Positions 43,661-52,023 of a stretch of 64,000 nucleotides of DNA are shown in pieces. How positions within the stretch are numbered: the stretch's first letter is position 1; every line of letters begins with the position of its first letter. A program made the translations under genes and the position numbers. The DNA comes from Actinokineospora terrae. Its GTDB lineage: Bacteria; Actinomycetota; Actinomycetes; Mycobacteriales; Pseudonocardiaceae. Where the stretch lies: positions 372,001 through 436,000 of the forward strand of contig NZ_FOGI01000005.1 of assembly GCF_900111175.1 (NCBI RefSeq). The letters are read 5' to 3'. The notes beneath the pieces are model-generated. The model was not told where the DNA came from, searched no databases, and saw nothing but the letters and a program-made list of their open reading frames with translations.

Positions 43661-45322
43661 CTAGTTGACGCACTTGAGGTTGCCCGCCGCCACCGTGGGT
43701 CCGTCGACGACCGTGCCCGACCGGGTCGGCTGCGTGGTCCTGGTCGCGCCCGAGGTCGACGTCGTCGGCGGGGCCGTGGTGGTGGTCGTGGTCGGCGTCA
43801 GGTTCAGCACCGAGTCCCCGGTCAGGTACGTGGTGCCCAGCACGACCCGCACGTGCCCGGTGTCGAGCGTGCCGTCCTCGGTGAAGGTGAACGCCGCGCC
43901 GGGCAGGGTGCTGGCGACCGCGTTGGCCTTCGCCAGCTCACCCGAGGCGTACCGGATCACCGAGCCGCGCTGCACCGCCGCGTCGCCGACCTGCCCGCGC
44001 AGGAAGCCGTGACCCGCGAGCCGGTCGAGCACGGTCGTGGCGAGGCCCTTGGTGGTGGACCCGTTGCGCACGTCGACCGTGATCGACCCGGACGGCGTGG
44101 TCGTGGTCGGCACCAGCGGCGCCGCGCCGCCCCCGGATGTGCCCGCCGGTGGGCTGCTCGGCCTGCTCGCCACCCCGTCGGCCTGGTCGATGACCTGCTT
44201 GACGGTGGCCGCGACCTGCTCCGGGTCGACCTTGATCACATCGGCGCCGCCGATCCTGGCGTCGCCCTGGGTGGGGATGGTCCGGAACTCGATGTTCCCG
44301 CTGCTCAGGCCCTGCATCTGGGCGGCGAAGCGGGACAGGTTCCAGTTCGACGACAGCACGACCGACTTCTGCACCGCGGTCACCAGGTCCCTGGCCCTGG
44401 CCGGGTTGGTGAGCAGGTCGGCGGAGAGGACCTTGTTGGCCAGCGCGCCGAGGAAGGTCTGCTGCCGCACGATCCGGTCGAGGTCGCCGTTGGGCAGTGC
44501 GTAGCGCTGCCGCACGAACGACAGCGCGGCCGCCCCGGAGATGGTCTGCCGCCCGGCCGGGAAGCGGGCACCGGACTTGGGCTCGTCCACGGCGTTGTTC
44601 AGGCACACCTCGACGCCGCCGACGGCCTTGGTGACCTCGTAGAAGCTGGCCAGGTTGACCTCGGCGTACCGGTCGATGGTGACCGCCTTGCCGATCAACC
44701 GCTCGATCGTGGAGATCAGGTTCTTCCTGCCTGCCACGACGGCCTTGGCCTCGAGCTCCTTCGGGTCGCTGACGCCCTGCTCCAGCAGCGTCTTGCGGGT
44801 GTCGTTGTAGGCGTAGACGAACGCCGAGTTGAGCTTGTGCTTGCCGAAGCCGCCGCCGATGTCGACCCACGAGTCGCGCGGGAAGGAGAACGCCACCGCC
44901 CGCTTCCCGCCAGCGGGGATGTGCACCAGGATCATCGTGTCGGTGTTGCGCTCGCCGTCGGCCTTGCCGCCGTTGAGCATGGCCAGGACCTCCTTCGGCA
45001 GCGGGTTGCCGAAGGCGTCGGTGCGGCTGTCGATGCCGACCAGCAGGATGTCGGTCGCGGTGTCGAGCCGGTCGGTGCTCGACCGCCCGGTCGCCGGGTC
45101 GTCGGCCTGCACGTCGATGACATCGGTGGTGGCGACGTTGTCGTCGAGGCCGCTGAAGGCCCACCAGCCGTAGCCGAAGGCCGCGACCACGGCGACGGAC
45201 ACGGCGGTCACCACGGCGCGCACCGCGATGGTGCTCACCCGCAGAAACAGCGACGGCCGACGTGGCACGGGTAAGTCACCCCCGTGCTCGTCTTCGACCA
45301 CTCCGCGCGCACGCTCGCCCAC
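43661..45322 (-). CDS. LytR-CpsA-Psr (LCP) family glycopolymer transferase
   Basis: Membrane-anchored ligase that transfers arabinogalactan-type polymers from the lipid carrier to peptidoglycan (M. tuberculosis Rv3267/CpsA and Lcp1 relatives). 553 residues: a cytoplasmic start, helix ~26-50, an LCP domain (~90-300) with ILLVGIDSRTDAFGNPLPKEV, the NTDTMILVHIP motif, FSFPRDSWVDI, HKLNSAFVYA, RQRYALPNGDLDRIVRQQTFL, a Thr/Ser/Pro linker and a C-terminal LytR_C domain (ITVDVRNGSTTKGLATTVLDRLAGHGF). The tail is Thr/Ser-rich and ends CVN. GTG at 45322. Next to TIGR03089 and near rmlB-rmlD and wbbL, all of which build the linkage unit. Confidence 0.93.
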   Translation of the reverse strand: MGERARGVVEDEHGGDLPVPRRPSLFLRVSTIAVRAVVTAVSVAVVAAFGYGWWAFSGLDDNVATTDVIDVQADDPATGRSSTDRLDTATDILLVGIDSRTDAFGNPLPKEVLAMLNGGKADGERNTDTMILVHIPAGGKRAVAFSFPRDSWVDIGGGFGKHKLNSAFVYAYNDTRKTLLEQGVSDPKELEAKAVVAGRKNLISTIERLIGKAVTIDRYAEVNLASFYEVTKAVGGVEVCLNNAVDEPKSGARFPAGRQTISGAAALSFVRQRYALPNGDLDRIVRQQTFLGALANKVLSADLLTNPARARDLVTAVQKSVVLSSNWNLSRFAAQMQGLSSGNIEFRTIPTQGDARIGGADVIKVDPEQVAATVKQVIDQADGVASRPSSPPAGTSGGGAAPLVPTTTTPSGSITVDVRNGSTTKGLATTVLDRLAGHGFLRGQVGDAAVQRGSVIRYASGELAKANAVASTLPGAAFTFTEDGTLDTGHVRVVLGTTYLTGDSVLNLTPTTTTTTAPPTTSTSGATRTTQPTRSGTVVDGPTVAAGNLKCVN

Positions 45323-45500
45323 GCACGCTCCTCCCCGGTCTGACCTGACGGAACCAGGTTACCCACCTCCGTGTGGAGTGGCAGTCAGCGTCGTCACCGG
45401 TAACACGGATCGGTGAGCGTCGACGTTTACTGCGTCAGGGGTGAGACGTGGAAGACTTCTCGCGGCGAGTCCGCGCGGGGTGTGAGGACGGTGGGATTTC

Positions 45501-46493
45501 ATGCGGGTGCTGGTGACAGGCGGGGCGGGCTTCATCGGGTCGCATTACGTGCGGCAGGCGCTGAGCGGGGCGTACCCGTCGCTCGCCGACGCCGAGGTGG
45601 TGGTGCTCGACAAGCTGACCTACGCCGGTAACCGGGCCAACCTCGACCCGGTGGCCGACAGCGGGCGGCTGCGCTTCGTCGAGGGCGACATCTGCGACGC
45701 GGACCTGGTCAAGGCCACCATGGCCGGGGTCGACCTGGTGGTGCACTTCGCCGCCGAGTCCCACGTGGACCGCTCGATCCTCGGCGCGGCCGACTTCGTG
45801 CTGACCAACGTGGTCGGCACCCAGACGTTGCTGCAGGCCGCGGTCGACGCCGGGGTCGGCCGGTTCGTGCACGTCTCGACCGACGAGGTGTACGGCTCGA
45901 TCGATGAGGGCTCCTGGACCGAGGAGCACCTGCTCGAGCCGAACTCGCCGTACTCGGCGTCCAAGGCGTCCTCCGACCTGATCGCGCGGTCGTACGCCCG
46001 CACGCACGGGCTGGCGGTGTGCGTCACCCGGTGCTCGAACAACTACGGGCCGTACCAGTTCCCCGAGAAGGTGATCCCGCTGTTCACCACCAACCTGATG
46101 GACGGCGAGAAGGTCCCGCTCTACGGCGACGGCCTCAACGTGCGCGACTGGCTGCACGTCGACGACCACTGCCACGGCATCCAACTCGTCGCCGACGGCG
46201 GCCGCGCTGGCGAGATCTACAACATCGGCGGCGGCACCGAGCTCAACAACCGCGAGCTGACCAGCCTGCTGCTCGCCGCCACCGGCACCGACGAGTCGTT
46301 CGTCCAGCCGGTGATCGACCGCAAGGCCCACGACCGCCGCTACTCGGTCGACATCACCAAGATCGCCACCGAACTCGGCTACCAGCCCCGGGTGTCCTTC
46401 GAGGACGGCCTGGCCGCCACCGTCGCGTGGTACCGGGACAACAGAGCGTGGTGGGAACCGCTGAAGAACCGCGCCGCGCTACCCGGGAGCTGA
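45501..46493 (+). CDS. rmlB: dTDP-glucose 4,6-dehydratase
   Basis: Second enzyme of dTDP-L-rhamnose synthesis; rhamnose forms the arabinogalactan linkage unit. 330 residues; NAD-binding motif VTGGAGFIGSHYVR at residue 4, VHFAAESHVDRSI, VSTDEVYGS with the catalytic Thr-Asp-Glu, and YSASKAS with the catalytic Tyr-x3-Lys, then CSNNYGPYQFPEKVIPLF. ATG at 45501. rmlD follows 8 bp after the stop. rmlA and rmlC are not in the window. Confidence 0.97.
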   Translation: MRVLVTGGAGFIGSHYVRQALSGAYPSLADAEVVVLDKLTYAGNRANLDPVADSGRLRFVEGDICDADLVKATMAGVDLVVHFAAESHVDRSILGAADFVLTNVVGTQTLLQAAVDAGVGRFVHVSTDEVYGSIDEGSWTEEHLLEPNSPYSASKASSDLIARSYARTHGLAVCVTRCSNNYGPYQFPEKVIPLFTTNLMDGEKVPLYGDGLNVRDWLHVDDHCHGIQLVADGGRAGEIYNIGGGTELNNRELTSLLLAATGTDESFVQPVIDRKAHDRRYSVDITKIATELGYQPRVSFEDGLAATVAWYRDNRAWWEPLKNRAALPGS

Positions 46494-46501
46494 CCACCAC
46501 C

Positions 46502-47392
46502 GTGTCCCTCGTCCTCCTCGTACCCGGCGGCACCGGCCAGCTCGGCCGCGAACTCGCCGCCCTCACCACCGACGGCGTGGAAGTCATCGCCCCGGGGTCG
46601 ACCGAGCTCGACATCACCAGTGCGGGCTCGGTCATCGAGGCGGTCTCCGCCCTCGCGGGCAAACGCGCGGTGGTCGTCAACGCCGCCGCGTACACGGCGG
46701 TCGACAAGGCCGAGACCGACCAATCCCGAGCCTTCGCGATCAACGCCGACGGCCCCCGAGTCCTGGCAGCGGTCTGCTCATCGCGCGGCGTCCCCCTGAT
46801 CCACGTCTCCACGGACTACGTCTTCCCCGGCGACGCCACCGAACCGTACGAAGTGGACTCCCCACCGGGACCCCGGTCGATCTACGGACTGACCAAACTC
46901 GCCGGGGAGGACGCGGTACTGGGCTCCGGCGCGGACGCGTGGGTCGTGCGCACCTCGTGGGTGTACGGGGCCTGGGGCAAGAACTTCGTCAAGACCATGG
47001 CCCGCTTGGAATCCTCCCGGGACACATTGTCCGTTGTGGACGACCAGGTCGGAAGTCCCACGTGGACTTTCGACCTGGCTCGCGGCCTGGTGGAACTGGC
47101 CACCCGGATCTCCGGGGGATCCGGCCCCACCTCGCGGGTACTCCACGCCACAGCCGCCAACTCGGTAACCTGGGCGGGCTTCGCCCGCGCCATCTTCGAA
47201 GAACTGGGAGCCGACCCCAGCCGCGTGAAGTCTTGCGGAACCGAGGACTACCCCCTCCCAGCCCGCCGCCCCGCCTACTCAGTCCTCTCCAGCACCGCCT
47301 GGGCAGAAGCCGGCCTAACCCCCTTGCGCGACTGGCGCGAGGCCCTCCGCGAGGCCTTCTCCCGCCAGGGCAACGAATTCCGAGCCCAGTAG
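46502..47392 (+). CDS. rmlD: dTDP-4-dehydrorhamnose reductase
   Basis: Last step of dTDP-L-rhamnose synthesis. GTG at 46502 gives 296 residues; GGGAGC precedes it and rmlB ends 8 bp before. Motifs: GGTGQLGREL, NAAAYTAVDKAET, HVSTDYVFPGD, YGLTKLAGE with the catalytic Tyr/Lys, VRTSWVYGAWGKNFVKTM and RPAYSVLSST near the end. The 3' part is C-rich on the coding strand. Downstream lies a ~500-bp gene-free stretch with an inverted repeat. Order rmlD-LCP is as in M. tuberculosis, although here a SDR/TIGR03089 block and rmlB intervene. Confidence 0.95.
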   Translation: MSLVLLVPGGTGQLGRELAALTTDGVEVIAPGSTELDITSAGSVIEAVSALAGKRAVVVNAAAYTAVDKAETDQSRAFAINADGPRVLAAVCSSRGVPLIHVSTDYVFPGDATEPYEVDSPPGPRSIYGLTKLAGEDAVLGSGADAWVVRTSWVYGAWGKNFVKTMARLESSRDTLSVVDDQVGSPTWTFDLARGLVELATRISGGSGPTSRVLHATAANSVTWAGFARAIFEELGADPSRVKSCGTEDYPLPARRPAYSVLSSTAWAEAGLTPLRDWREALREAFSRQGNEFRAQ

Positions 47393-47441
47393 AACTTGAA
47401 CAGGGGCCAACAACGTTGACCCCCACCCTGCCCTCTCGGGC

Positions 47442-47524
47442 GTTGGCCAACCACGCGCCCCCGAACAGTGTTGGCCGACAAGCGCCCCTCTACAACGTTG
47501 GCCCTAGAACGCTCCTCGGAGTCG
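47442..47524 (+). repeat. Three-unit imperfect tandem repeat around GTTGGCC
   Basis: GTTGG recurs at 47442, 47470 and 47497 (spacing 28 and 27), each followed by CC and an AC- or GC-rich stretch (GTTGGCCAACCACGCGCCC, then GTTGGCCGACAAGCGCCCC, then GTTGGCCCTAGAACGCTCC). A fourth, weaker unit (ACGTTGACCCCCACC) precedes it. Noncoding, just downstream of rmlD. Confidence 0.5.
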
Positions 47525-47539
47525 CTGGTGCCAAGCCGG

Positions 47540-47682
47540 CTCGATGGGGCGGACTTGTTTTGTGTGGGGGAGGACTGCCCGTAGCGTCGTTCGCGGACAG
47601 GGCCATGCTTTTCGGCCCCTGCTTTGCGGTCCTGCCACGGGTGGTTCAGGGGCCCCGCGCAAAACAAGTTCGCCGCATCGAG
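47540..47682. repeat. 30-bp near-perfect inverted repeat flanking 83 bp
   Basis: The left arm is 47540-47569 and the right arm 47653-47682; 26 of 30 positions pair, each arm beginning or ending with CTCGATG and containing ACTTGTTTTG. Inside lies a smaller hairpin, CAGGGCC to GGCCCCTG, around 47610. The whole could fold as a long cruciform or RNA stem. No transposase or clear target duplication is seen. It sits between two convergent genes (rmlD and a GT4 gene). Confidence 0.75.
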
Positions 47683-47855
47683 CACAGCTCGTAACTCGCG
47701 CCCAGGCCAATGCCGCAGGCGAGGTCTAGTCGTCGATGGCGCAGCCGAGTTCGAGAGCCGCCAGTCCCCAGCTCAAGATCAAACCGCCCAAAGCACCCCC
47801 CGATATACAGCTTACCGCCGCGCGCGGATAAACCGGGCAGAGCGATCCACAACCC

Positions 47856-47864
47856 TGTGGACAA
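47856..47864 (-). other. DnaA-box sequence with inverted half-site
   Basis: TTGTCCACA on the minus strand (TGTGGACAA, 47856-47864), five bases after TCCACA on the + strand (47846-47851), so TCCACA/TGTGGA form an inverted pair with a 4-base loop. Located just past the stop of the GT4 gene. Could be a protein site or a short hairpin. Confidence 0.35.
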
Positions 47865-47893
47865 CTCACCATGACCTCGGCAAAGCCGCAGCC

Positions 47894-48976
47894 TCACCGC
47901 CCAGCAGCCGCCCGATAAGCCGACACCGTCAACTCGGCACACCGCCGCCAAGTATGCGTAGCCGCATGAGCCCGCCGCTCACTGATGGTCCCTGCCGTCA
48001 GGGGCTTCTCCAAAGCCTCGACCAACGCCGCAGCAATAGCGTCAATCTCCCCGAACGGCACCAAATGAGCGTGCCCCCCTGAAACCTCCCGAAGCGCCGG
48101 TACATCAGTGCACACCACCGGCACATCACAAGCCATCGCCTCGATGACCGGAAGCCCGAACCCCTCATCCCGCGAGGGCAGCGCAAGCGCCGAAGCCCCC
48201 GCCATCACGCTGCGCAAGTCGGCCTCCGACACATACCCCGTTGTCCGCACCCGACCACCGGAAGCCGTGTGCCCGGGCCCCACCAACACCAACGGCGGCA
48301 ACGACGGCGTGTTCGCGTGAGCCTTGATGAGCCAGTCAAGGGCCTTGCGCGGACCAGCGGAACCCACATACAGCAGATACTCGCTGGGCAGATTGAGCCG
48401 CCGAGCGAGGTCCGGATTAGGGGGCCGGGCGGTGAACCAGGCGGGGTCGACGCCGAGGGGGGTTACGCGGACCTTGTCCTCCGGCACCCCCAGGCGGGAG
48501 ACGACCAGGTCGGCCACTGCTGTGGACGGGGTGCAGATGACACCGGCCCGGTGGGCGGAGACGCGGACCAGTTCCGGCAGGGTGGTGTCGAAACGCGAGA
48601 GTTCTTCCGGGTAGTCCAGGAAGCTGAGGTTGTGGACGGTCAGCACGCCGCAGGCGCGGAAGGTCGCGGGGAGGACGAAGTTGGTGCCGTGCACGACATC
48701 GGTGAGGCCCGCGAACAGCTCGACCGGCGGGTACGGGGCCCGCAGCCAGGCCGCCCGCAGCAGGCCTGCCGGGGACGGGATGCCCCGGGCCCGGACCCCG
48801 TGCGGCAGGACGCGGCGCAGGGCCCGCCAGCCGCGCAGGGTGAAGGCGACCGCGCGCATGTCCACATGGGACGACGAGGCGAGCTCCTCGGCCAGTGCCG
48901 CGGTGTAGCGGCCGATGCCGGTGCGGTTGCCGAGCAGTGGCGTGCCGTCGATCAACACCCGGATCGGCTTAGGCAT
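47894..48976 (-). CDS. Glycosyltransferase family 4 (GT-B)
   Basis: A cytoplasmic GT-B glycosyltransferase of 360 residues, nucleotide sugar and acceptor unknown; the context of rhamnose, mannose and wall genes suggests lipid-linked or surface glycans. Motifs: VLIDGTPLLGNRTGIGRYTAAL with the first Gly-rich loop, VHGTNFVLP, VHNLSFLDYPEELSRFD, STAVADLVVSRLGVPEDKVRVTPLGVD, LLYVGSAGPRKALDWLI and the E-x7-E-type motif SRDEGFGLPVIEAMACDVPVVCTDVPALREVSGG. ATG at 48976. The gene switches from G-rich to C/A-rich coding strand internally (near 48,418 on the + strand), one of the six skew switches. Confidence 0.9.
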   Translation of the reverse strand: MPKPIRVLIDGTPLLGNRTGIGRYTAALAEELASSSHVDMRAVAFTLRGWRALRRVLPHGVRARGIPSPAGLLRAAWLRAPYPPVELFAGLTDVVHGTNFVLPATFRACGVLTVHNLSFLDYPEELSRFDTTLPELVRVSAHRAGVICTPSTAVADLVVSRLGVPEDKVRVTPLGVDPAWFTARPPNPDLARRLNLPSEYLLYVGSAGPRKALDWLIKAHANTPSLPPLVLVGPGHTASGGRVRTTGYVSEADLRSVMAGASALALPSRDEGFGLPVIEAMACDVPVVCTDVPALREVSGGHAHLVPFGEIDAIAAALVEALEKPLTAGTISERRAHAATHTWRRCAELTVSAYRAAAGR

Positions 48977-49375
48977 GCGGACGTCCCCCTGTCTCGCGCG
49001 CGGTCACGGCGCCCGGTCCACGCGCGGGGTCTGCCCGGGTGCGCTGGGCCAACCGTGCCTCCTCGCCGTGCTGCCGCCCTCCGGCGGGGTGTGGCCGCGG
49101 TGCCACCTCCGCCATAGCGTGCCTCATCGCAGCGCGTGATGGGCGCTCAACCGCGCGAAACGCCGTGCGCGCACGGGCACCCGCACGCGCACGGCCGCGC
49201 GCTGACCCGATCGCCCCAACCGGTCGCGTCCGGTTGGCTCACACCGGACGGATATGTCCAGAGTGGAGCGTGGCGGCCGTCGGAAGTTCACCCGTTCGAG
49301 GGGGAGTCGGTGGCTCGGCGCCGCTGCGCTGGGTGAGCGGGGGCGCACCGGCCGGGTCGGGCACAATACCGGGTC
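48977..49375 (+). other. 399-bp divergent intergenic region with an inverted repeat
   Basis: Region between the GT4 gene and wbbL. It holds a perfect 8-bp inverted repeat, CCAACCGG (49216-49223) and CCGGTTGG (49230-49237), with a 6-base spacer, a possible operator or hairpin. CACAAT, seven to eight bases ahead of the wbbL GTG, could be a -10 element of a leaderless transcript. No short gene or RNA was recognised; the open frames there have no family-like features. Confidence 0.45.
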
Positions 49376-50239
49376 GTGACCGCTGAACCCACCGCCTACG
49401 GCGACCGGCTCGCCGTGGTGACCGTGACCTACTCGCCCGGCGACACCCTGGAGCGGTTCGTCCAGACCCTCGCCGCCGCCACCAGCCGCGACGTGCGGGT
49501 CGTGCTCGCCGACAACGGCTCGGTCGACGGCGCCCCCGAGGCCGCCGCGGCCGCCCACGACCACGTGGAGCTGGTCCGCACCGGGGGCAACCTCGGCTAC
49601 GGCGGCGGCGCCAACCGCGGTGTCGCCGCGCTCGGCCCCGAGTTCGGCTGGGTCGTGGTGGCCAACCCCGACCTGGAGTGGGCGCCCGGCTCGCTCGACG
49701 ACCTGCTCGCCGCCGCCGAGCGCTGGCCGCGGGGCGGCGCGTTCGGCCCGCTGATCACCGAGCGGGACGGCGCGGTGTACCCGTCGGCGCGCGAGGTGCC
49801 CTCGCTGGGCAAGGGCATCGGCCACGGCCTGCTCGGCAAGGTCTGGCCTGCCAACCCGTGGACCCGCGCCTACAAGCAGTCCGCCACCGACGTGCGCGAG
49901 CGGGAAGCGGGCTGGTTGTCCGGTTCCTGCCTGCTGCTGCGCCGCGCCGCGTTCGACTCGGTGGACGGGTTCGACACCCGCTACTTCATGTACTTCGAGG
50001 ACGTCGACCTCGGCGAGCGCCTCGGCCAGGCGGGCTGGCAGAACGTGTACGTGCCCTCCGCGAGCGTCATGCACATCCAGGGTGTCTCGACCGCCAAGGT
50101 GTCGGAGAAGATGCTGGTCGCCCACCACGACAGCGCCTACCGGTTCATCGCCGACCGGCACCGCGGCCCGGCGTGGGCGCCGCTGCGGGTGGCGATCAGG
50201 GCCGGACTGGCCGTGCGGCTGCGCCTGGAGACCCGCTGA
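49376..50239 (+). CDS. wbbL: Rhamnosyltransferase WbbL-like (GT2)
   Basis: GT-A glycosyltransferase expected to add L-rhamnose to decaprenyl-diphosphoryl-GlcNAc, forming the arabinogalactan linkage (WbbL1, Rv3265c). 287 residues from the GTG at 49376. Motifs: VVTVTYSPGDTLERFVQTL, VRVVLADNGSVDGAPE, RTGGNLGYGGGANRGVAALG, VVANPDLEWAPGSLDDLL with the D-x-D-like region, AGWLSGSCLLLRRAAFDSVDGFDTRYFMYFEDVDLGERL (a GT2 signature with the E-D-V-D-L metal/acceptor motif). Upstream of the manC/ORF pair that makes GDP-mannose; adjacent to the divergent GT4 gene. Confidence 0.9.
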   Translation: MTAEPTAYGDRLAVVTVTYSPGDTLERFVQTLAAATSRDVRVVLADNGSVDGAPEAAAAAHDHVELVRTGGNLGYGGGANRGVAALGPEFGWVVVANPDLEWAPGSLDDLLAAAERWPRGGAFGPLITERDGAVYPSAREVPSLGKGIGHGLLGKVWPANPWTRAYKQSATDVREREAGWLSGSCLLLRRAAFDSVDGFDTRYFMYFEDVDLGERLGQAGWQNVYVPSASVMHIQGVSTAKVSEKMLVAHHDSAYRFIADRHRGPAWAPLRVAIRAGLAVRLRLETR

Positions 50240-50284
50240 CCGTCCACTTCGGACAAGCGGGGTTCTCGGGTCGGGCGGGGCCGC

Positions 50285-50707
50285 TCAGTTGTCGCCGTCG
50301 AGCCGCTGCGACAACGACGGGCGGCCCTGGTGCTGCTGCGGCCGTGAGGTCGGCACCAGGCCGTCGACCGGCAGCGGCCGCTGCACCGGGTACGGCCGCG
50401 GCGGCCGCTCACCCGGCCGGGGCGGGGCTGCCACCGACTGGGTGGCCGCTTCCTGGGCTATGGCGGGCAGTTCCTCGGTCGGCCCGCGGCCGTCGTCCGG
50501 CGGGAAGGTGTTCGGCGGGAACACCCCGGCGGGGAAGACCGCGGTGATGTCCGGGTCCTCCGCGTCGATCGCGGCGACCACCGCCCGCGGGATCTGCAGC
50601 GTCGCGGACGCGTCCATCGGGGAGATGGCGCTGTCCGGGGTGACGACGTAGGCGCCGCGCGCGCGGGCCCGCGCCAGGATGGCATCGGCCCGGTCACGGG
50701 GGTCCAT
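50285..50707 (-). CDS. Conserved hypothetical protein, Pro-rich C-terminus
   Basis: 140 residues from the ATG at 50707 (AGGAGAGG upstream). The N-terminal ~75 residues appear ordered (MDPRDRADAILARARARGAYVVTPDSAISPMDASATLQIPRAVVAAIDAEDPDITAVFPAG), the C-terminal half is Pro/Gln/Arg-rich and likely disordered. I do not recognise a named family. It converges on wbbL (45 bp between stops) and its start is 132 bp downstream of the manC stop on the same strand. Confidence 0.65.
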   Translation of the reverse strand: MDPRDRADAILARARARGAYVVTPDSAISPMDASATLQIPRAVVAAIDAEDPDITAVFPAGVFPPNTFPPDDGRGPTEELPAIAQEAATQSVAAPPRPGERPPRPYPVQRPLPVDGLVPTSRPQQHQGRPSLSQRLDGDN

Positions 50708-50839
50708 GTGGCGGCCTCTCCTGCGTCGCTGCCAGTGGTGCTCGGTGCTGCTGTACTTCTCCTGCAACCCCGTCAGAGTATCCCGCCCGGCACGCCGCGT
50801 CATCGACCCAGGCCGATCCCCCCGGGATCCGAGCCGGAT

Positions 50840-51949
50840 TCACAGGTAGTCGGCGTCGCCGTGCTCGCGCAGGATCTCGGTGAGCCGCTTGATGTCCTGC
50901 GCCCGGTCCCGGTCGCACACCAGCACCGCGTCGTCGGTGTCGACCACGATCAGGTCCCGCACGCCCAGCGTCGCCACCAGCCGACCGCTGTTGGGCACCA
51001 CGATCACGTCCGCGCCGTCGACCACCACGGCCCTGCTCTGCGGCGCGGCGGGGGAGAACGAGCGGCCGCCCTGGCCGACGTCGGTGCCGAGCAGGCGGAC
51101 CACGGTCTCGAAGTCGCCGATGTCGCTCCAGCCGAAGTCACCGGGCACGGTCGCGACCTTGCCCTCCTCCGCGGCGGGTTCCATCACCGCGTACTCGACG
51201 GCCACCTTGGGCACCGTCGGCCACAGCTCGGCGAGCACGTCCTCCTGCCGGTCGGTGTCCCACGCCGCCGCGATCGCCGCGATCGGCTCGGCCACGTCCG
51301 GCCTGCGCGCGGCCAGCTCGGCCAGGAACAGGTCCGTCCGCCACACGAACATGCTGGCGTTCCACAGGTACGCCCCGGACTCGACGTACCGGCTGGCCAC
51401 CTCCAGCGACGGCTTCTCCTTGAACTCCAGCACCGGCTGGAGCTGCCCGCGCTCGGCCTGCGCGCTCAGCCGCAGGTAGCCGTAGCCGGTCTCCGGCCTG
51501 GTCGGGGTGATGCCGATGGTCATCAGGTAGCCCTCGCGGGCACCGGCGACCGCCTGCTCGACGGTCCGCTCGAACTCGTCGGTGTCGGTGATCAGGTGGT
51601 CCGCGGCGAAGGACGCCATGACCGCGCCGGGGCTGCGCCGCTCGATCACCGCGGCGGCCAGCGCGATCGCCGCGCACGAGTCCCGCGCGAACGGCTCCAC
51701 CAGGATGTTGCTGTCGGGCAGGTCCGGCAGCTGCCGGGCGACCCCGGCGGCGTGCGCGGTCCCGGTGACCACCAGCAGCCGCTCCGGCGGGGCCAGCGGG
51801 GTCAACCGGTCGAACGTCGCCTGCAGCAGCGACCGGTCGGTGCCGGTGAGCGCGTGCAGGAACTTGGGGTTGCCCGCCCGCGACAACGGCCACAGGCGGG
51901 TCCCGCTCCCACCCGCGGGAACTACTACGAAGAGTTCTGGCAGCGTCAC
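50840..51949 (-). CDS. manC: Mannose-1-phosphate guanylyltransferase
   Basis: Makes GDP-mannose from mannose-1-phosphate and GTP, the donor for lipomannan, LAM-like glycans and protein mannosylation. 369 residues, GTG at 51949. N-terminal nucleotidyltransferase signature VVPAGGSGTRLWPLSRAGNPKF, then EPFARDSCAAIALAA, ASFAADHLITD, ETGYGYLRLS, KEKPSLEVASRYVESGAYLWNASMFVW and a C-terminal beta-helix with DFGWSDIGDFETVVRLL. The M. tuberculosis counterpart is Rv3264c, which is named manB there. Confidence 0.95.
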   Translation of the reverse strand: MTLPELFVVVPAGGSGTRLWPLSRAGNPKFLHALTGTDRSLLQATFDRLTPLAPPERLLVVTGTAHAAGVARQLPDLPDSNILVEPFARDSCAAIALAAAVIERRSPGAVMASFAADHLITDTDEFERTVEQAVAGAREGYLMTIGITPTRPETGYGYLRLSAQAERGQLQPVLEFKEKPSLEVASRYVESGAYLWNASMFVWRTDLFLAELAARRPDVAEPIAAIAAAWDTDRQEDVLAELWPTVPKVAVEYAVMEPAAEEGKVATVPGDFGWSDIGDFETVVRLLGTDVGQGGRSFSPAAPQSRAVVVDGADVIVVPNSGRLVATLGVRDLIVVDTDDAVLVCDRDRAQDIKRLTEILREHGDADYL

Positions 51950-52023
51950 TGGCAGGTGTCCTTGGTGGTGGGGACGAGTCCGGTGGCGACAACTGTAACC
52001 AACCGGCCGGTACGGTCCCCGTG

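Noticed and set aside
35893..47524. CRISPR array
   Set aside because: The repeats at 35893 and 47442 are too short, lack unique spacers and have no cas genes nearby.
47275..47685. Reading frame across the 30-bp inverted repeat
   Set aside because: It overlaps rmlD antisense at one end, has no start signal and no domain character.
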